A DNA stretch of 64,000 nucleotides from Xiphophorus maculatus (GCF_002775205.1 NC_036460.1:868501-932500); one strand, 5' to 3'; positions 20,990 to 33,900 are shown, counted from the first letter of the stretch. Numbers and translations: made by a program. Notes: generated by a model from the letters alone, not told the origin.

Positions 20990-23860
20990 AACATTGATGT
21001 TTCATGGCAAATAGTCAATTTTGACACTTAGCCATGCCCACATGCTTTGATGTACAAGAAATCCTTTGATAACCTTTCACCTTTTATGCCTCAAGGCTGT
21101 GCTCAGTGATTCTCAAGTCTGTATTTGCAAAACTGTAGCAGTAGTTCGATCAGATGCGATGTCTATAAAAAAAATGACAGATTTCCTCCAAAATGGCCAA
21201 CTTCCTGTTGGGTTTACACCATGGCTGTAAGAGACTTTTTTGTACGTTCTGACAAGGTACACATGTGTACTAAGTTTGGTAATTCTAGGTTAAAGCATGG
21301 CTTGAGGCTGATCATTTAAAATATTCTAGGGGGTGCTGTAGAGAAATTAGGCCATACACACCAAATTTTGTTATGGATTCCTATCGGAAGGTTGATAAGG
21401 ATCCATCTTAGTGAGTTTGGAGTAGCTCGGCCTGAAATTGTGGAGTCCATAACAGAGCCAAACGTAAGCATATGGCGAGGGACTGATATTCGCCATTTGG
21501 CCAGGCCCACACGGTTCAGCCAGCAGTGAGCATTGAAAAATCTCATAATCCAAATCATCTTCATTAGGTGAAGAGAGCCATAGATGGAACTTTCCAAGGA
21601 AAAAAACAGCACTTCCTGTTGTGAGGGGGCGGGGCTTAGATAACGTTATAATGTGATGACGTAAGATCGACGAGCATCCCACCAGATTCACTCAGGCAAA
21701 GTTTGATGCAGAATCTATCAACCGTTCACAGTAAAATAGGAAACTTCCTGTTGTCAGGGGGCGTGGCCTAAGTGATGTCATCATTTAACCATTGGATATT
21801 ATTGGACACAAGATGATGATCAATAACTGAAGGTTTGTTGTCTCTGTGAGTTTTTGTGTTAGAATTACAAATTTTTAATTTTTTCCTCTTTAATTCAACA
21901 TTGAACTGTCATTCCGTAGGGCAATGCTGCCCTCTGGTGTCGAATTACTGAAATTACTGAAATAGTTTCATTATTTCAGTAATTCGACACCAGAGGGCAG
22001 CATTGCCCTACACATGACGAACATGGACTGTTTATTCTGTTTAACACAGAAGATCTCTCTCATTCGTTCTGAGGGGGCGGGGCTTAGATGACGTCATAAT
22101 CTGATGACATAGAATTTTCAGGTATGACACCAGCATCACTCAGGCCAAGTTTGGTGCAGCTCGGTCGAAACATGTGGAATCTAGAAGCAAACGTATGGCA
22201 TCGGCGTTACAGGTCACTTCGCCACGCCGCCACACCCAGCTGCTTCATCGCAGCCGGTCAGGGCTTGGATCCACAACACACCAACATGTCTTCTGTCTCT
22301 GGACACAGTTTCATGTTGATTAGGTCAAAGGGCTAAGATAGCGACCGTTCACAGTAAAACATGACACTTCCTGTTCTCAAGGGGCGTGGCCTAAGCGATG
22401 TCATAATTTCACCACAGGGTATTTTAGGACACCTATTGATGATCAATAACTAAAAGTTTGGTGTCTCTGTGAGTTTCTGTGCAGGATATATAAGAGTTTC
22501 GTGTTTCATGGCGAGTAGGTGAACTTTGACCCCTGGTAACCCCCCTTCAGCAATCTCAGACAGTCACCAATTTGATAACTTTAAATCAGACATGCCTTAT
22601 GATCAGACTGACCGAGTTTGAAGCCGATCAATCGAAATCCCTAGGAGGAGTTCGATCAAATGCAAAGGCTGTAAACGTCAAAATCGAGGTCAAATGAACT
22701 TCAATCTAAAATGGCCGACTTCCTGTTGGGTTTCGACCATGGCTGTAATAGACTTTTTTGTACGTCCTGACAAGATACACATGTGTACCAAGTTTCGTAA
22801 TTCTAGGTTAAAGCATGGCTTAGGGCTGTTCATTTAAAATACTCTAGGGGTCGCTATAGAGAAATTAGGCCACGCCCACCACATTTTGTTATGAATTCCT
22901 GTCGGTGGGTGGATAAGGATCCATCCTAGTGAGTTTGGAGCAGCTGGGCCCGAAATTGTGGAATTCAGAGCCAAACGTATGGCAACGGCGTTACAGGTCA
23001 CTTCGCCACGCCGCCACGCCCACCTGCTATGTCAAAGCCGGTCGGGGTTGGAATCCACAACACACCAACATGTCTTCTGTCTCTGGACACAGTTTCATGT
23101 TGATTAGGTCAAAGGGCTAAGATAGCGACCGTTCACAGTAAAACATGACACTTCCTGTTCTCAGGGGGCGTGGCCTAAGTGATGTCATCATTTCACCATA
23201 GGGTATTGTAGGGCACCCGATGCCGATCAATCACTGAAAGTTTGGTCCCTCTATGTGTTTTTATATAGGAAATATAAGAGTTTCGTGTTTCATGGCGAGT
23301 AGGTGAACTTTGACCCCTGCTAACCCCCCTTCAACATGCTCCAAAACTCACCAATTTGATAACTTTAAATCAAACATGCCTTATGATCAGACTGACCGAG
23401 TTTGAAGTCGATCAATCGAAATCCCTAGGAGGAGTTCGATCAAATACGAAGGCTGTAAACGTCAAAATCGAGGTAAAAAATGGACTTCCAATACAAAATG
23501 GCCGACTTTCTGTGATAGTTGGCTTATAACATTAAATGTAAGTTCTGAGTCTTTTGGTGAGCTCTACAAGTGTACCAAATTTCATGTCTCTACGATGAAG
23601 TACGTTCATACCATTGTGTCAACAGAAAATTGCTAGTTGCTGCCGTTCAGCAATTTTTTTTGCGATTTTTGCGACAACCTTAAAATTCAAAATTTTTAAA
23701 TTTTCTAGTTGCGACCGCCAAGTTTGGTGAGTTTTTGAATATGATAAAGCCCCCAAAAAGGCACACGAAGAGGTGGGAAGAATCGTAATAATAATAATAA
23801 TAATAAACAGTACAGATACAATAGGCCTTCGCAGCGCTTTGCTGCTCGGGCCTAATTTAT
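20990..23860. repeat. Composite non-coding repeat with ~784-bp tandem modules and a hairpin end
   Basis: The region is a patchwork of recurring phrases such as TTCCTGTTGGGTTT, GGGGCGTGGCCTAAG and GATAGCGACCGTTCACAG. The last occurs at about 22337 and 23121, 784 bp apart, and the text around both is nearly the same. No protein is encoded. The right end is a TAA repeat (about 23790-23812), then GGCCTTCGCAGCGCTTTGCT, a small hairpin, and GGGCCTAATT. Similar sequences are common in fish genomes, but I cannot name the family with certainty. A Helitron-like non-autonomous element is possible from the hairpin plus CTAA end. Confidence 0.6.
21919..22010. repeat. ~90-bp near-perfect palindrome
   Basis: GGCAATGCTGCCCTCTGGTG followed by TCGAATTACTGAAAT is mirrored to the right around a TAGTTTCATTATTTCAG centre, ending CAGAGGGCAGCATTGCC. 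Each arm is one copy of the unit at 20788-20955. Back-to-back copies suggest either two abutting elements or a recombination junction. Confidence 0.75.
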
Positions 23861-24970
23861 TCAGAATAGGGTGATAACCTAAAGGAGCATCAGCTGGAGT
23901 GAAGACTTTTCCTCCAGAGGAGTGACCGCTGGAGGAACGATTGAACGAGAAGAAGTCTGCTTCAAATCAAAATCAAAAAATGGTCAACAACAAGTACTGT
24001 GTCCTGTATTTCTTCAGTTATTGGTAATTGGGTGCAAAATGCCTGAAGTCGATGCTTGAGAAGAAAGTTTTCAGCTAGCAGCTGGTTGAGAATCCCCTTT
24101 TTGGAGCCGAAATCTGATTTTCTATGTTAGGTTACATCGTTCCCACTAGCCCAGTTCAGACCACTTTAATCCAAATCCAGTCCATTTGCCTAGTAATCGA
24201 CCTCTGACCTCTGGTCCTCCAAACCTCAGTCTGGGTTCAGTTGAGGTGAACTCTAGTCTGGTTTGAATGTGAACGCCAAGCAGACCGGAGACCGCTCCAA
24301 AAGCAGGAAGTGGACTACAGCGCAGGGCATTCTGGGTAGATGCAACCAAAGCTAACATACTAGCCTAACGCTAGCAGGAGAAATGGCTCCTGGTCTTTAG
24401 CCAAAGACTAAAGAGAAATCCTCCAACACTAAAATCTGACGCCTCCATCTTGTTTCCATCTGGTGAAGAAGGAAGTTGCTCTTTGTGTCTTCAGAGGTTT
24501 TTGTGTCGTTTCCTTCAGTGGTTCTTGGTGCAGCGCCCCCACAGGCCAGGAGGGGAACAGGTTGGTTTGACTCAGAGCAGAGAGAACCGCAGCAGCTGGA
24601 GGTGGAGCAGATTATTAGGTTCCAATAGAACTGGGTCTATCGGACCATCAGGAGGATAAACAACTTAACACAGTGTTGCTTTTGGTATTTTTATTGAAAC
24701 AACTTGTGTTTTTGTGACACGTTGCTTGAACCAAAGGAATCAATGAAGTTCATAAAAAAGTTTAAATGACTTTCAGAAATCCTGGAGAACAACTTTTATC
24801 GACCACTGAAACAGATTAGAAGCAAATCTGGCTGCTTAGAAGGAAAATACAAAGAAATGAGGGCGGGGTCTCTAGAAGCGAAGCGAACTATAGAAGCGCT
24901 ACATGAACCTGCTAGCTGATTAGCTACTGGTTTACTGAATGGGGGGAGTGGGAGCGTCACCTCCACCTAC
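23861..24970. other. Non-coding region with a MITE-like piece at 24120-24360
   Basis: From about 24120 to 24360 the text (GTTTGAATGTGAACGCCAAG, GCAGGGCATTCTGGGTA) resembles a common fish non-autonomous DNA transposon. I see no coding exon here. In particular, no exon for the C-terminal SNARE half of the neighbouring minus-strand SNAP gene was found. Confidence 0.4.
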
Positions 24971-25082
24971 TTCTCACAGCTGCAGAGGCCGCAGCACTTC
25001 CCCAGGTCAGTCAGGTTTTTCTCTGCCTCCTTCATATCAGAGTTGATCTGATCCAAGCCTTCCTCTATCCGCTCCAGTTGCT
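24971..25082 (-). CDS. SNAP-family alternative exon b
   Basis: The exon is 112 bp, two codons shorter than exon a but with the same entering and leaving phases. It runs from acceptor TTCTCCTCAG to TGTGAGAA|GTAGGT. It encodes [20 protein letters not shown] and ends [10 protein letters not shown], keeping four cysteines. The TAG just after the exon is inside the donor and is not a stop codon if spliced. The exon corresponds to SNAP25 exon 5b by position. Confidence 0.75.
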
Positions 25083-28000
25083 CTGAGGAGAAGGAGGAAG
25101 CAGAAAACACAGAAACTAAGGAGCCAAGCAAGGTCAAAAGAAGCTGCAACTATTAACTGAAAAAACAGCAACTTAAACTCTTAAGGCTGCAGAACTCATA
25201 ACTACGGCCCAGTCTGGACCAGCAGGTGGCGCTAGTAGTGGTAGTTCCAGTCTGGTGCCCAGTTCCCTCAAGTTTCCTCCTGATCAACATTCAGAGACTT
25301 GGTGGTTCCAATCAGACTGCAGTCGGCTGGTGTTCAGTGATCCTGAATGAGAGAATCCTGATTTTAACGTGAGATCAGGCGGTTTCTGATGCAGCTGGGA
25401 CCAGGAGGAGGCAACCGGCCGGTCGAGCGGCAGAGACGGCCGTACTTCCTGAGCGGCCATATGCAGAGGCCGCAGCACTGAGCCATGTCCGTCAGGTTCT
25501 TCTCCGCCTCCCTCATGTCCCTGTTGATGGAGTCCATGCCCTCCTCGATCCGCTCCAGCTGCTCTGTGAGGAACAGGAAGTTCAACTAGCAAACATGGAC
25601 CGGTTCGGTTCAGATCCACATGGACAGGGTCAGACCTGGTCAATCTGAGTTTGAGAGGGGAGCCATGGAGATAGACTCCTGGTCTGGATCCATCCATCCA
25701 TCCGATGATCCATCCATCCATCCATCCATCCATCCATCCATCCATCCATCCATCCATCCATCCATCTGATCATCCATCCATCTGATCATCCATCCATCTG
25801 ATCATCCATCCATCTGATCATCCATCCATCCATCTGATCATCCATCCATCTGATCATCCATCCATCCATCCATCCATCCATCCATCCATCCATCCATCCA
25901 TCCATCCATCCATCCATCCATCCATCCATCCATCCATCAATCCATCCATCCATCCATCCATCCATCCATCCATCTGATCATCCATCCATCTGATCATCCA
26001 TCCATCTGATCATCCATCCATCCACCCAGATGGATGGATGGATGATCAGATCCATCCATCCATCATTCAGCCGCTACAGTTGGATTAATATTAGTCAGTC
26101 TAGATTCAGTCTGGGGATGTACGATATATCGGGATTGTATCATTCCAATGGGTAAAACGAGGGATTAGGGTGAGCCGATAAACTGATTTTATCAGTTCAC
26201 AGAATTTGCTGTTTATGAAGGTCAAACTTTTGGAAAAGCTGGTTATGGAGGTTTGTCAACAACAGACTCCCTGGGCTTCCGTTGTCTCTGTTGTGACGTC
26301 AGCTGAACAGCCCTGGTAGTTTTATCGGAGATGACAGAACAGTGACAGGTCGGTCGCCAACGCGTCAGCTCTTTGAAGTGAAAGACGGAGCCGCCACAGC
26401 AGCGCAGTGAGCAGCACACCATGAGAGGTGGAGACATGGCTCCGCCCTTGCTGCTTAGCTCTCACTCTCTATTACTCTGCTCACAGCAGAACTTTGTTTT
26501 GATTAGCATGGCAGTCTTGTGGCCAGTCGCGTGTGAGGATATGGAATCATAGCATAACATCAAAATAGAGATGGGGAGAGACGGGACGCACAGGTGAGTC
26601 CATGCCTCAGTCAACAAACAGGTGAGGAGCAGAGTGCATCACAAAAACACAGAAATATAACTGATACCTGCAGAGAAGCAGGTTGTTTATTGATGTACAT
26701 ACAAAGGACTGTGTGCAATATTTGCAAAGCATCTTGCTGGGTGGAGATCAAACACTGTAATGATTATGTTAACTGAACACAATCAGTTAACAGCTGAAGA
26801 TTAAAAGTATTAATCAAAATGAAAAATTATCATTATGGGCCTAGATTTGCTTGCAGTGTTTTGTTCATCTGTTTTTGCTAAAAAGGAAACGTTTGATTAA
26901 AATATTATACAAAAGTGTCAGCTTTCATAATAGAATAAATACATAAAATTAGGCAAATATAAGGCTTCTCATATAGGAAGCACTGAATGCTAAAGGATTA
27001 CCATGCAAAACATTAATAGTTGCCAAGTTATTTCAAGTATTGTGATAAAGTTGAAGTTTTTACCTCCTTGTTCATCCAGCATCACCACAGTTCTGATCCC
27101 CAGGTCTTTGCTCTGCAGGCGGAGAACATAAAACTCTTTATCTGTTCATTATCAAGTAAACAGTTATTATCTGCAGTAAATTCTGGTGTGAACTTCTGAT
27201 CTAGAATATATTAATAAATACATTTCAGATTCTTTCTCTCATTATTTTTGCTTTTAGCAAATAACCCTTCTGATTCTGACCAGAACCAAACTTCTGAACC
27301 AATCAGAAATGTGGTTCTCATTCAATTTTAAACAGAAAAAAATAAGGCTCTTAATTGGATGTATGTAAACTTCTGGTTTCAGCTGTAAATGTTGCTGATT
27401 TTAAAAAAAATATAAATAATCTATAATTTCATTGTTTTTGACCTATTGACTAAAATGTGGTTGCAGCTACATTTGATTCAGTTTAAGCAGAATTCAGATT
27501 ATCTGAGACCTTTGGGCTGTTTATTTAAAGACTGAAAATTAATATTACAGTCCTGCGTGTGTGTAGGCGTGTGTATGTGTGTCCATGTATGTGGGGGGTG
27601 TGTAGGCGTGTGTGGGGCTGTGTAGGCGTGTGTGTGCGTGTGAGCACCTCTTCCACCAGTTGAACCATCCGTCTGGTGCTTTCCAGGGACTGAAACATAA
27701 AGAAATGTTGCCTCAGTTATTAAAATGTAAGATTATTTTTGCTTTTTTCAGGTTTTTTGCAGACGGTTTGGATCTGAGTCGGCTGGGTTTTGGTTCTGAT
27801 CTAGTGTTTAAACATGCTGCGGGTTCTGCTGAGTCGGCGGCCGTCCTCTGTCAACATCCTGTCTGTCCTGGGGGACGTCCCCACTGAGACGCTGAGGAGC
27901 TGATAAATAACGACCCACAGTGTGTGTGTGTGAGTTTAGCTCCGCCCCCCGCTGACTTCACCTAGGGTTGTCTCTATGGCAACCAGGTGAGCCAGGTGTT

Positions 28001-28293
28001 GCTGTGATGCCTCCATGACAGCATCCCTGTCTAACCCTGTCTTCAGGTTATTTTTAGACTTTTGGAGAATAGATCCAGGTTTCCAATAAGAACATGAATA
28101 AACCCAGACTGGATTATGGATTATTATGATGAACAGATAATATGAAAATTATTGATAGAAACAATCCAGACCAGCTTGATCTGGTTTCCTCAGCTACTAG
28201 TGATGTCATCACCTCATCTGTGAGCTGGTTGGCTCTCCTCTGTAGCTCCTCCTGTTCCGTCAGGACGGGCGGGTCAGCACAGCTGGACGCCAT
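24971..28293 (-). CDS. SNAP25/SNAP23-family t-SNARE gene, N-terminal half, tandem alternative exons
   Basis: Exons on the minus strand: 28293-28213 (ATG, 27 codons), 27689-27648 (14 codons), 27112-27064, then alternative exons 25563-25446 and 25082-24971. The protein reads [20 protein letters not shown], then [30 protein letters not shown] and EQLERIEEG. This matches the first SNARE helix of SNAP25/23 exon by exon, with the same phases. Family members bridge syntaxin and VAMP in membrane fusion and are anchored by palmitoylated cysteines after this helix. The Qc SNARE half was not found to the left within the window. Either those exons lie beyond the left edge, placing the Helitron region in an intron, or the gene is truncated. 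SNAP25-type and SNAP23-type features are mixed, so no symbol is given. Confidence 0.8.
25446..25563 (-). CDS. SNAP-family alternative exon a
   Basis: The exon is 118 bp, the size I recall for exon 5 of SNAP25. It runs from acceptor CCTCACAG to AGGAA|GTACGG, entering at phase 1 and leaving at phase 2. It encodes [20 protein letters not shown] and ends [12 protein letters not shown]. Compared with the SNAP25 pattern CGLCVCPCNK, two later cysteines are replaced by Trp and Leu, leaving three in the cluster. Confidence 0.8.
25688..26063 (+). repeat. (ATCC)n minisatellite with TGATCATCC variants
   Basis: Long tracts of the tetramer ATCC/TCCA alternate with a variant containing CTGATCATCC. It lies in the SNAP-family gene between the third exon and alternative exon a, close to the latter. 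The open minus-strand frame reading repeated Met-Asp-Gly-Trp is a by-product. Confidence 0.95.
26100..26440 (+). mobile_element. hAT-like fragment in a SNAP intron
   Basis: CAGTGACAGGTCGGTCGCCA near 26340, followed by GCTCTTTGAAGTGAA, matches the hAT-like text at 6309-6355 with a few changes. The rest is non-coding and degraded. Confidence 0.35.
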
Positions 28294-30957
28294 TTTACCA
28301 CAGCTGGTTCTGGTTCAGGCTCTGGTTCGGGTTGTGGTTCTGTTTCAGGTGCTGGTCAGAGGAGAGGCTGAGTCTGCTGGACACAATGAGATGTCCAGAT
28401 TACATCCAACCACCATCCAGTGGTGGGCATGCTTCTTCTAATGCTCTTACAGCAGAGCTACTTTTTAGCTTAGCATTTAGCTTCTTTGGTAACTTTGAAA
28501 ACGTTTAGCTCACTTGGCTTCTACTAATTACATTTTTTCAGATAAATCCTTAAGCTTTCATGTTCTTGGATGATTTTTAAACTTTCAGTGGAATAAAGAT
28601 CAACATCTGTGTTGAAGTTTTTCTTATCAATTGTTCAAGTATTTGGATGTTTATATTCACACTCTTATTTTGAAGAGGGGGAAGTTGTTTATGGACTATG
28701 TAAAGTCTGATATATAATTATAAATAAATAAATCTGGAAAATAATGTGTATCAGTATATTTAACATAAATCATACAAACATATAAACGCTCTGTCTCACT
28801 AAAGCCCCATTTTTTTCATTCGGAATAAAACAACCTTATAATGTGAAACAGTATTTTTCACATTATTTTTTCATTAAAAAGTTTGTCATCTTTCCAGAAT
28901 ATTCTTGTATAACAATCTAAAAACAGAATCTCATCAGCCAGGTTCTTCATCTTCCTGTAAACTCAGCAGTTTGCTTGCAGGAGGAGGAAGAGGGGTAATG
29001 ATCTGATCTAATCATCTTCATGAGGATGATGATGGTCCATTCCGTTAATTAAGGGTCATGACTCTGAAGCTTCGGTCTCATTCAGGACTGGACGGGTTAG
29101 ATTATCTGACTTCTTGTCTCTCTGCTCGTCTTCTAACCAGAAGTTTCTGATGGGAGTAAAAATGTTTTAATTTTTTATCTGTTAAACTCAGGAAGAGATA
29201 AATGTTATTGATGAAACTGACTGAAACATTCAGAGTTGAAATCCTTCCCTTTAGCTCCTCTTCCTCCCTGATCAGCCTTCATCCTCCAGTCAAAGTGACA
29301 GAAACTCTCCTACCTTTTATCAGATCTTCCAGTCTTCCTGTTTTCTGCTCGTTTCCTTCAGATATTCGCCTTGAAGCCGCCAGCTGCTGCCGATCACCTG
29401 TTGTTCCTCTTCAGCATCCCCACCCTCCTCTTCCTCCTCCCTCCTCACCAAGCAAACACGCCCCAGCAGCAGAAAGGATCCTCACACACTAAAATACGCC
29501 AACATAATAGAAAAATATTTAAAATAAAATCATTTTCTTGGCTTAAATTTAAAAATATAATTTATCTTTAGTTTAAATTCATAAAAGTGAAGAAGTCAAA
29601 TAAAATGTTTGTGTTTTAAATCAGTTTTTAACCTGTATCTGTAATCTGACTGCCTCACTACCGCCATCTGCTGATCACTTTTGAACTAAATTCACACTGT
29701 GCGCATGCGCAGGAGCCATGGCTTGTTTGTAGTTGATCATGGACATAAATCATTTTTATTATGTAGCTGATGATCCCCCTTTCACTGGTAGACAGTAAAA
29801 AAATAACAAATGTATTCATAAATATAATTTTATGAATTATATTCATATGGTTATCATATTTAGAATAGAATATTACAAAATAAATTTTGTATTTATTACA
29901 AAATAAATACAACAAAAACAATAATTATATAATATAAAAGTGAAAAACATCTAATAAAAAATGAATACATAGGAAAATAAATCCTTAGAATTTCAGTTAA
30001 AATGTCAATTAAAAATTAGTATTCAGTACCAGAACAAATTCTGCTTTTCACATGTAGATATTTGTTTTTAGTCATTTTTATTTATTTATTTACTGTATTT
30101 GTAAAGGTGTCTTGCATGTGCTATTTGTTCCTGAAAACATGCATCTTGAAGTTAACAGTGTTTATAATACGTTTATGCTTGACATTGTTTATCCCTGTTA
30201 AATATGAACACCTCTGTATTAAATAATACTAATAAAAATATCACAAACATGTAGGACAAAAAATAGCATTAAAATATTCCACTTCTCATTAAAAAAAAAA
30301 CATTTTGTAGGTAATAACTCAGACTGAACTTTGCATATTTTTTCCTATGTAGTGGAAATCAGGTGGAAGTTTTCATGTTTAATTTAGAAGTTGCTGTTTT
30401 TAGAGTTGGAGTCTGAAAACGGCTCCTGGGTGAGGAAAGGGTTTCATTCCTGGAGAAAAAGTCTGACATGCTCCAACATCAGAAGAGCAACATGGAGAGA
30501 AATTAAAATAATCAGATGAATCACACTACTGGATCCTTCATTTACAGGTTGGTTCTGGATAAAATAAAACATCTTCCTGTTTAAACCAACACATCATCAG
30601 CGAAGAGATCAATTCTCTGGTAAAACATGTACATTAATAACAGGCCAGAGGATTGTAACACTTCTGATTGACGTGTGTGGAATAAAAAACAAACTCAAAG
30701 GAAAGAATTAAGAGTTTATTTCCAGTTGGGTCACTTTAAAACTTTAAACATTGAGAATTTTTCCAGACTCAGCATGAAGATCTTTCAAATCAAACATAGA
30801 CATCAGTGCAACAGAGATGTTATAGTGCCACCTGGCACAGAAGCAAAGCTGCACCAACTCTTCTTTGGTCCCAGAGGAAACGCTTTGTTCAGTTGGTCCC
30901 ATTGCTATGGATGGAGAGAAAACCAGGAAGAGCAGGAGAAGTTTTCCCTTCGCTGCT
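28294..30957. other. Intergenic region between capns1 and the SNAP-family gene
   Basis: This 2.7-kb region should hold the SNAP-family promoter and 5' UTR and the capns1 3' UTR. A minus-strand AATAAA at 30720-30715 fits a capns1 polyadenylation signal about 240 bases after its stop. The remainder is AT-rich with no element that I recognise. Confidence 0.5.
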
Positions 30958-33900
30958 TCAGGAGTACATCGTCAGCTGGAGCCACTGTGAGAGAGAGACA
31001 GTCGATGTTCAGACTCTCTTCACCTGATACTCTGCATGAAACACGTCTGGATACAATAAACCACAGTAAACTAACTCTCAGGAATTAAATTCCCCTCAGT
31101 TTTGCCTCATGGGCAGCACAAACGCTGGCAAAATGATGGTTGAATTGAACCATATGCAGATGATACACTGCTTTATGTTAGTTAGGGTTTAACTGATACT
31201 TAAGTTCAGATAAAGAAGAGGTTAGTGGGGAAAATGTGGCTCCATCAGAAATATTCAATAACAGCGTTATGATGTCTGGTTTTGTTAATATTATGACGTT
31301 TTTCTATTTCAAACTTTACAGGAAAAGCTTTGAAATGTTGAACTCTGCAGGAATGATGAGCAGAACTAATGATGATGCTTCACGAGAAGGAATTATGTAC
31401 TAAAGAACGGCTTAACAACCAGAGACTTTAAATAATCCCCTATAATTTACTCATATGCAGCTGGAAGGAAATGCATTAACATTAACCACCAGTAGGCGGT
31501 CCATCAGAACAGAAGGCCAACCCTCAGACCCGAGATAGAATCATTAAAACAGAGCAAACTCAAACCTCCTTGATGTCCAGGTCGATGGTGCCGCTGTTGT
31601 CCTTATCCAGGGTCTTAAACGCTCCTGAGAACAAACACAACATCATCATCAACATCATCATTTTAATCTGTTAATGCTACAGGGAGAAGCATTTTAAAAA
31701 CACGTTTTTATTTCTTCATGGAGGAAACATTTCAGGTCCTGCAGGGTCTGGAAGGCTGCTGAATTGACCACAATTATCTTTGTAGAACGTTTCTAGACAA
31801 TAAGAAGTTCCATGTTATATCAAATATTTATTTTGGGAAAGATGCAGAGCTATATGGGCGCTGTTTGTAAAGTTACAGTCTAAAATTAACAGCAGATCAT
31901 GAGAAAAACAATGGGGTTAATTTCTCAGTCATATTTTCACCATGTTGTTCATTCATTTATAAATAAATAAATATTTTTAAATCAAATACTTATTTAGCAA
32001 GTTCAATATTTACCCTGAAGCTAAGCTAAATATTGAACTTGATATATCAGTATGGGGTAAATATTTAACTTGCTAACCAAGTATTTGGCGAAATAACTAA
32101 TAAATTACAAACGGCAGTCCATACTGCAGCAGTCATTTTTAAAAAGTCAACCTAACAAGTTTCACCTTAAAATGAATCTTTTGGATGAAATAAATCTGCA
32201 TAAATCCATAAGCATAGCTCCTTGGAAGTCACTTACGGCACATGGCGTCCAGCCGCACCAGACAGCCGATGAAGTTATCAAAGTCCATGTCTCCGTTCTC
32301 ATCGCTGTAGCGGCGGATGATGAGTTTGTAGAGCTGGTCGTTCAGAGGGAAACCTGGAACCAGCGGTGGAATCAAAAACCGTTCCCAACCTTCCCCGATC
32401 ATTTAAGCTGGCCGGGTTTTTTACCTGCAGCCTGGAAGGCGTGCGGCAGCTCATTGGAGCCAATTGTTCCAGAGCGGTCCTTATCGTGGGACAGGTAGAT
32501 GTTCTGCAGACAGAACCAAAACCAGAACCATAAGCGGCTTGCCACACCCAGAATACGGCCCTGGCGGCAGCGCTGCCTACCTGCCACTTCTTGATATTGT
32601 TCCACAGATATTTAAACTCATGGAAGCCCAGTTTCCCCGTGCTGTCGCTCTGCAGGGGGTCGGGTCAAGGGTCAAAGGTCAAACTCAGGAGCAGGAAGAG
32701 AGCAAAGCCTACAGGCTGAAAGGATACATCCATGACAGCAACCATGCTCCTGCAGGACTCGATACTGAAGCCGTCAGTCTTCAGGTTCGAATCTGAGGAG
32801 AAACAAGAAAACAGAAGCTGATCTCTGACCTTTGCAGAACAACAACCTGGCAGCTGGTGCTGGAGAGAATGAAAGGGTCTTACGCCTGGAGATGACTCTG
32901 TTCAGGATGTCCTTCAGCTCGTTGGGGCTCACCTCCATGTCCTGCTCTCACACACACCCACACACACACACACACCGATGATCAGAGGCTCTGAGAGGAA
33001 AATCTGTTCTCCTGAAGGCACCATTCTCACTGTGAGACACAGCGGTGGCAGCATCACGCTGAGGAAAGCTGCATCCTGAAACTGGTATGGTTGAGATCAG
33101 AGCTGATTCATTGGTTAGAATGGCCTGGTCAAAGTCCAGACCTGAACCCAGCTGAGATTCTGAAAATTGTTTTCCATTGAACCTGCAGATGTTCCAGAGC
33201 AAGAGGAGGTTCTACAGAGTTCTTCAGATGCCTGCCATACTTTTCATATTTCTATTATAGTTTCTGGAGACTGTTCTGCCGTACAGCTCCCTCTGGTGGT
33301 TATTGTCCAACATTGTTTTGGATTCCTTGAAAATGGAAAACTGAGGAATCAGAAAATCCAAGATGGCCTAACCCCTAACCCTAACAGTAATGCTGAAGTG
33401 TTCATGAGTTAAGTTGACATCGACATCAAAATGTCAACAAGTGTTGGTTATGACAAAATAATCATCTTCTTTGTTTTCTGTAAAAATGGTTTGATTATTT
33501 ACATTTAATGTTATAAATATGTGTTAGCTCGCAGTTAGCATGAAACAAGTTAGTTTGTGATGTCAGCTAGCCAACTCTGTTTTGTTTATTTCAGTTCAAG
33601 GGTGGTCAAGAAGAAGGCAAAGGTCAGAGGTCAATCTTCAACTAGAAAGTGTGCATTTCCTATGAAAATGCAAGTCTGAATGCTGAATGCTTTTGGTGAA
33701 AATGGTGAAAGCTTTTGAAGCCAACCAAGACATGAGCTATGAAACACACCCGACATTTTATATTGTAATCCTCAGTTCTGCCTCAGAATGTAGCTGTTTA
33801 TCCCATTTCTATGGGGTGAAAAAAAATCATAAATAGCTGAATATTATAAAAAGTATGAAGTTTATGAACACCAAGAGATATAGTCGGCATTGGGAGAGCA

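Noticed and set aside
22124-23120. Two similar small frames (about 65-70 codons) sharing a C-terminus
   Set aside because: They are the same non-coding 784-bp module repeated, and no other module frame is conserved.
24962-24970. TAG after CCGLCSCEK taken as the true end of a truncated SNAP protein
   Set aside because: The stop lies inside a good GTAGGT donor, and the phase (AA|GT) matches the sister exon, so it is probably intronic. It would be real only if the exon is terminal.
25284-25757. Minus-strand frame beginning with repeated Met-Asp-Gly-Trp
   Set aside because: The start is the ATCC repeat; the rest is intron plus SNAP exon a read in a wrong frame.
25688-26063. CRISPR-like array
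   Set aside because: The units are simple tetramers without unique spacers, in a vertebrate genome.
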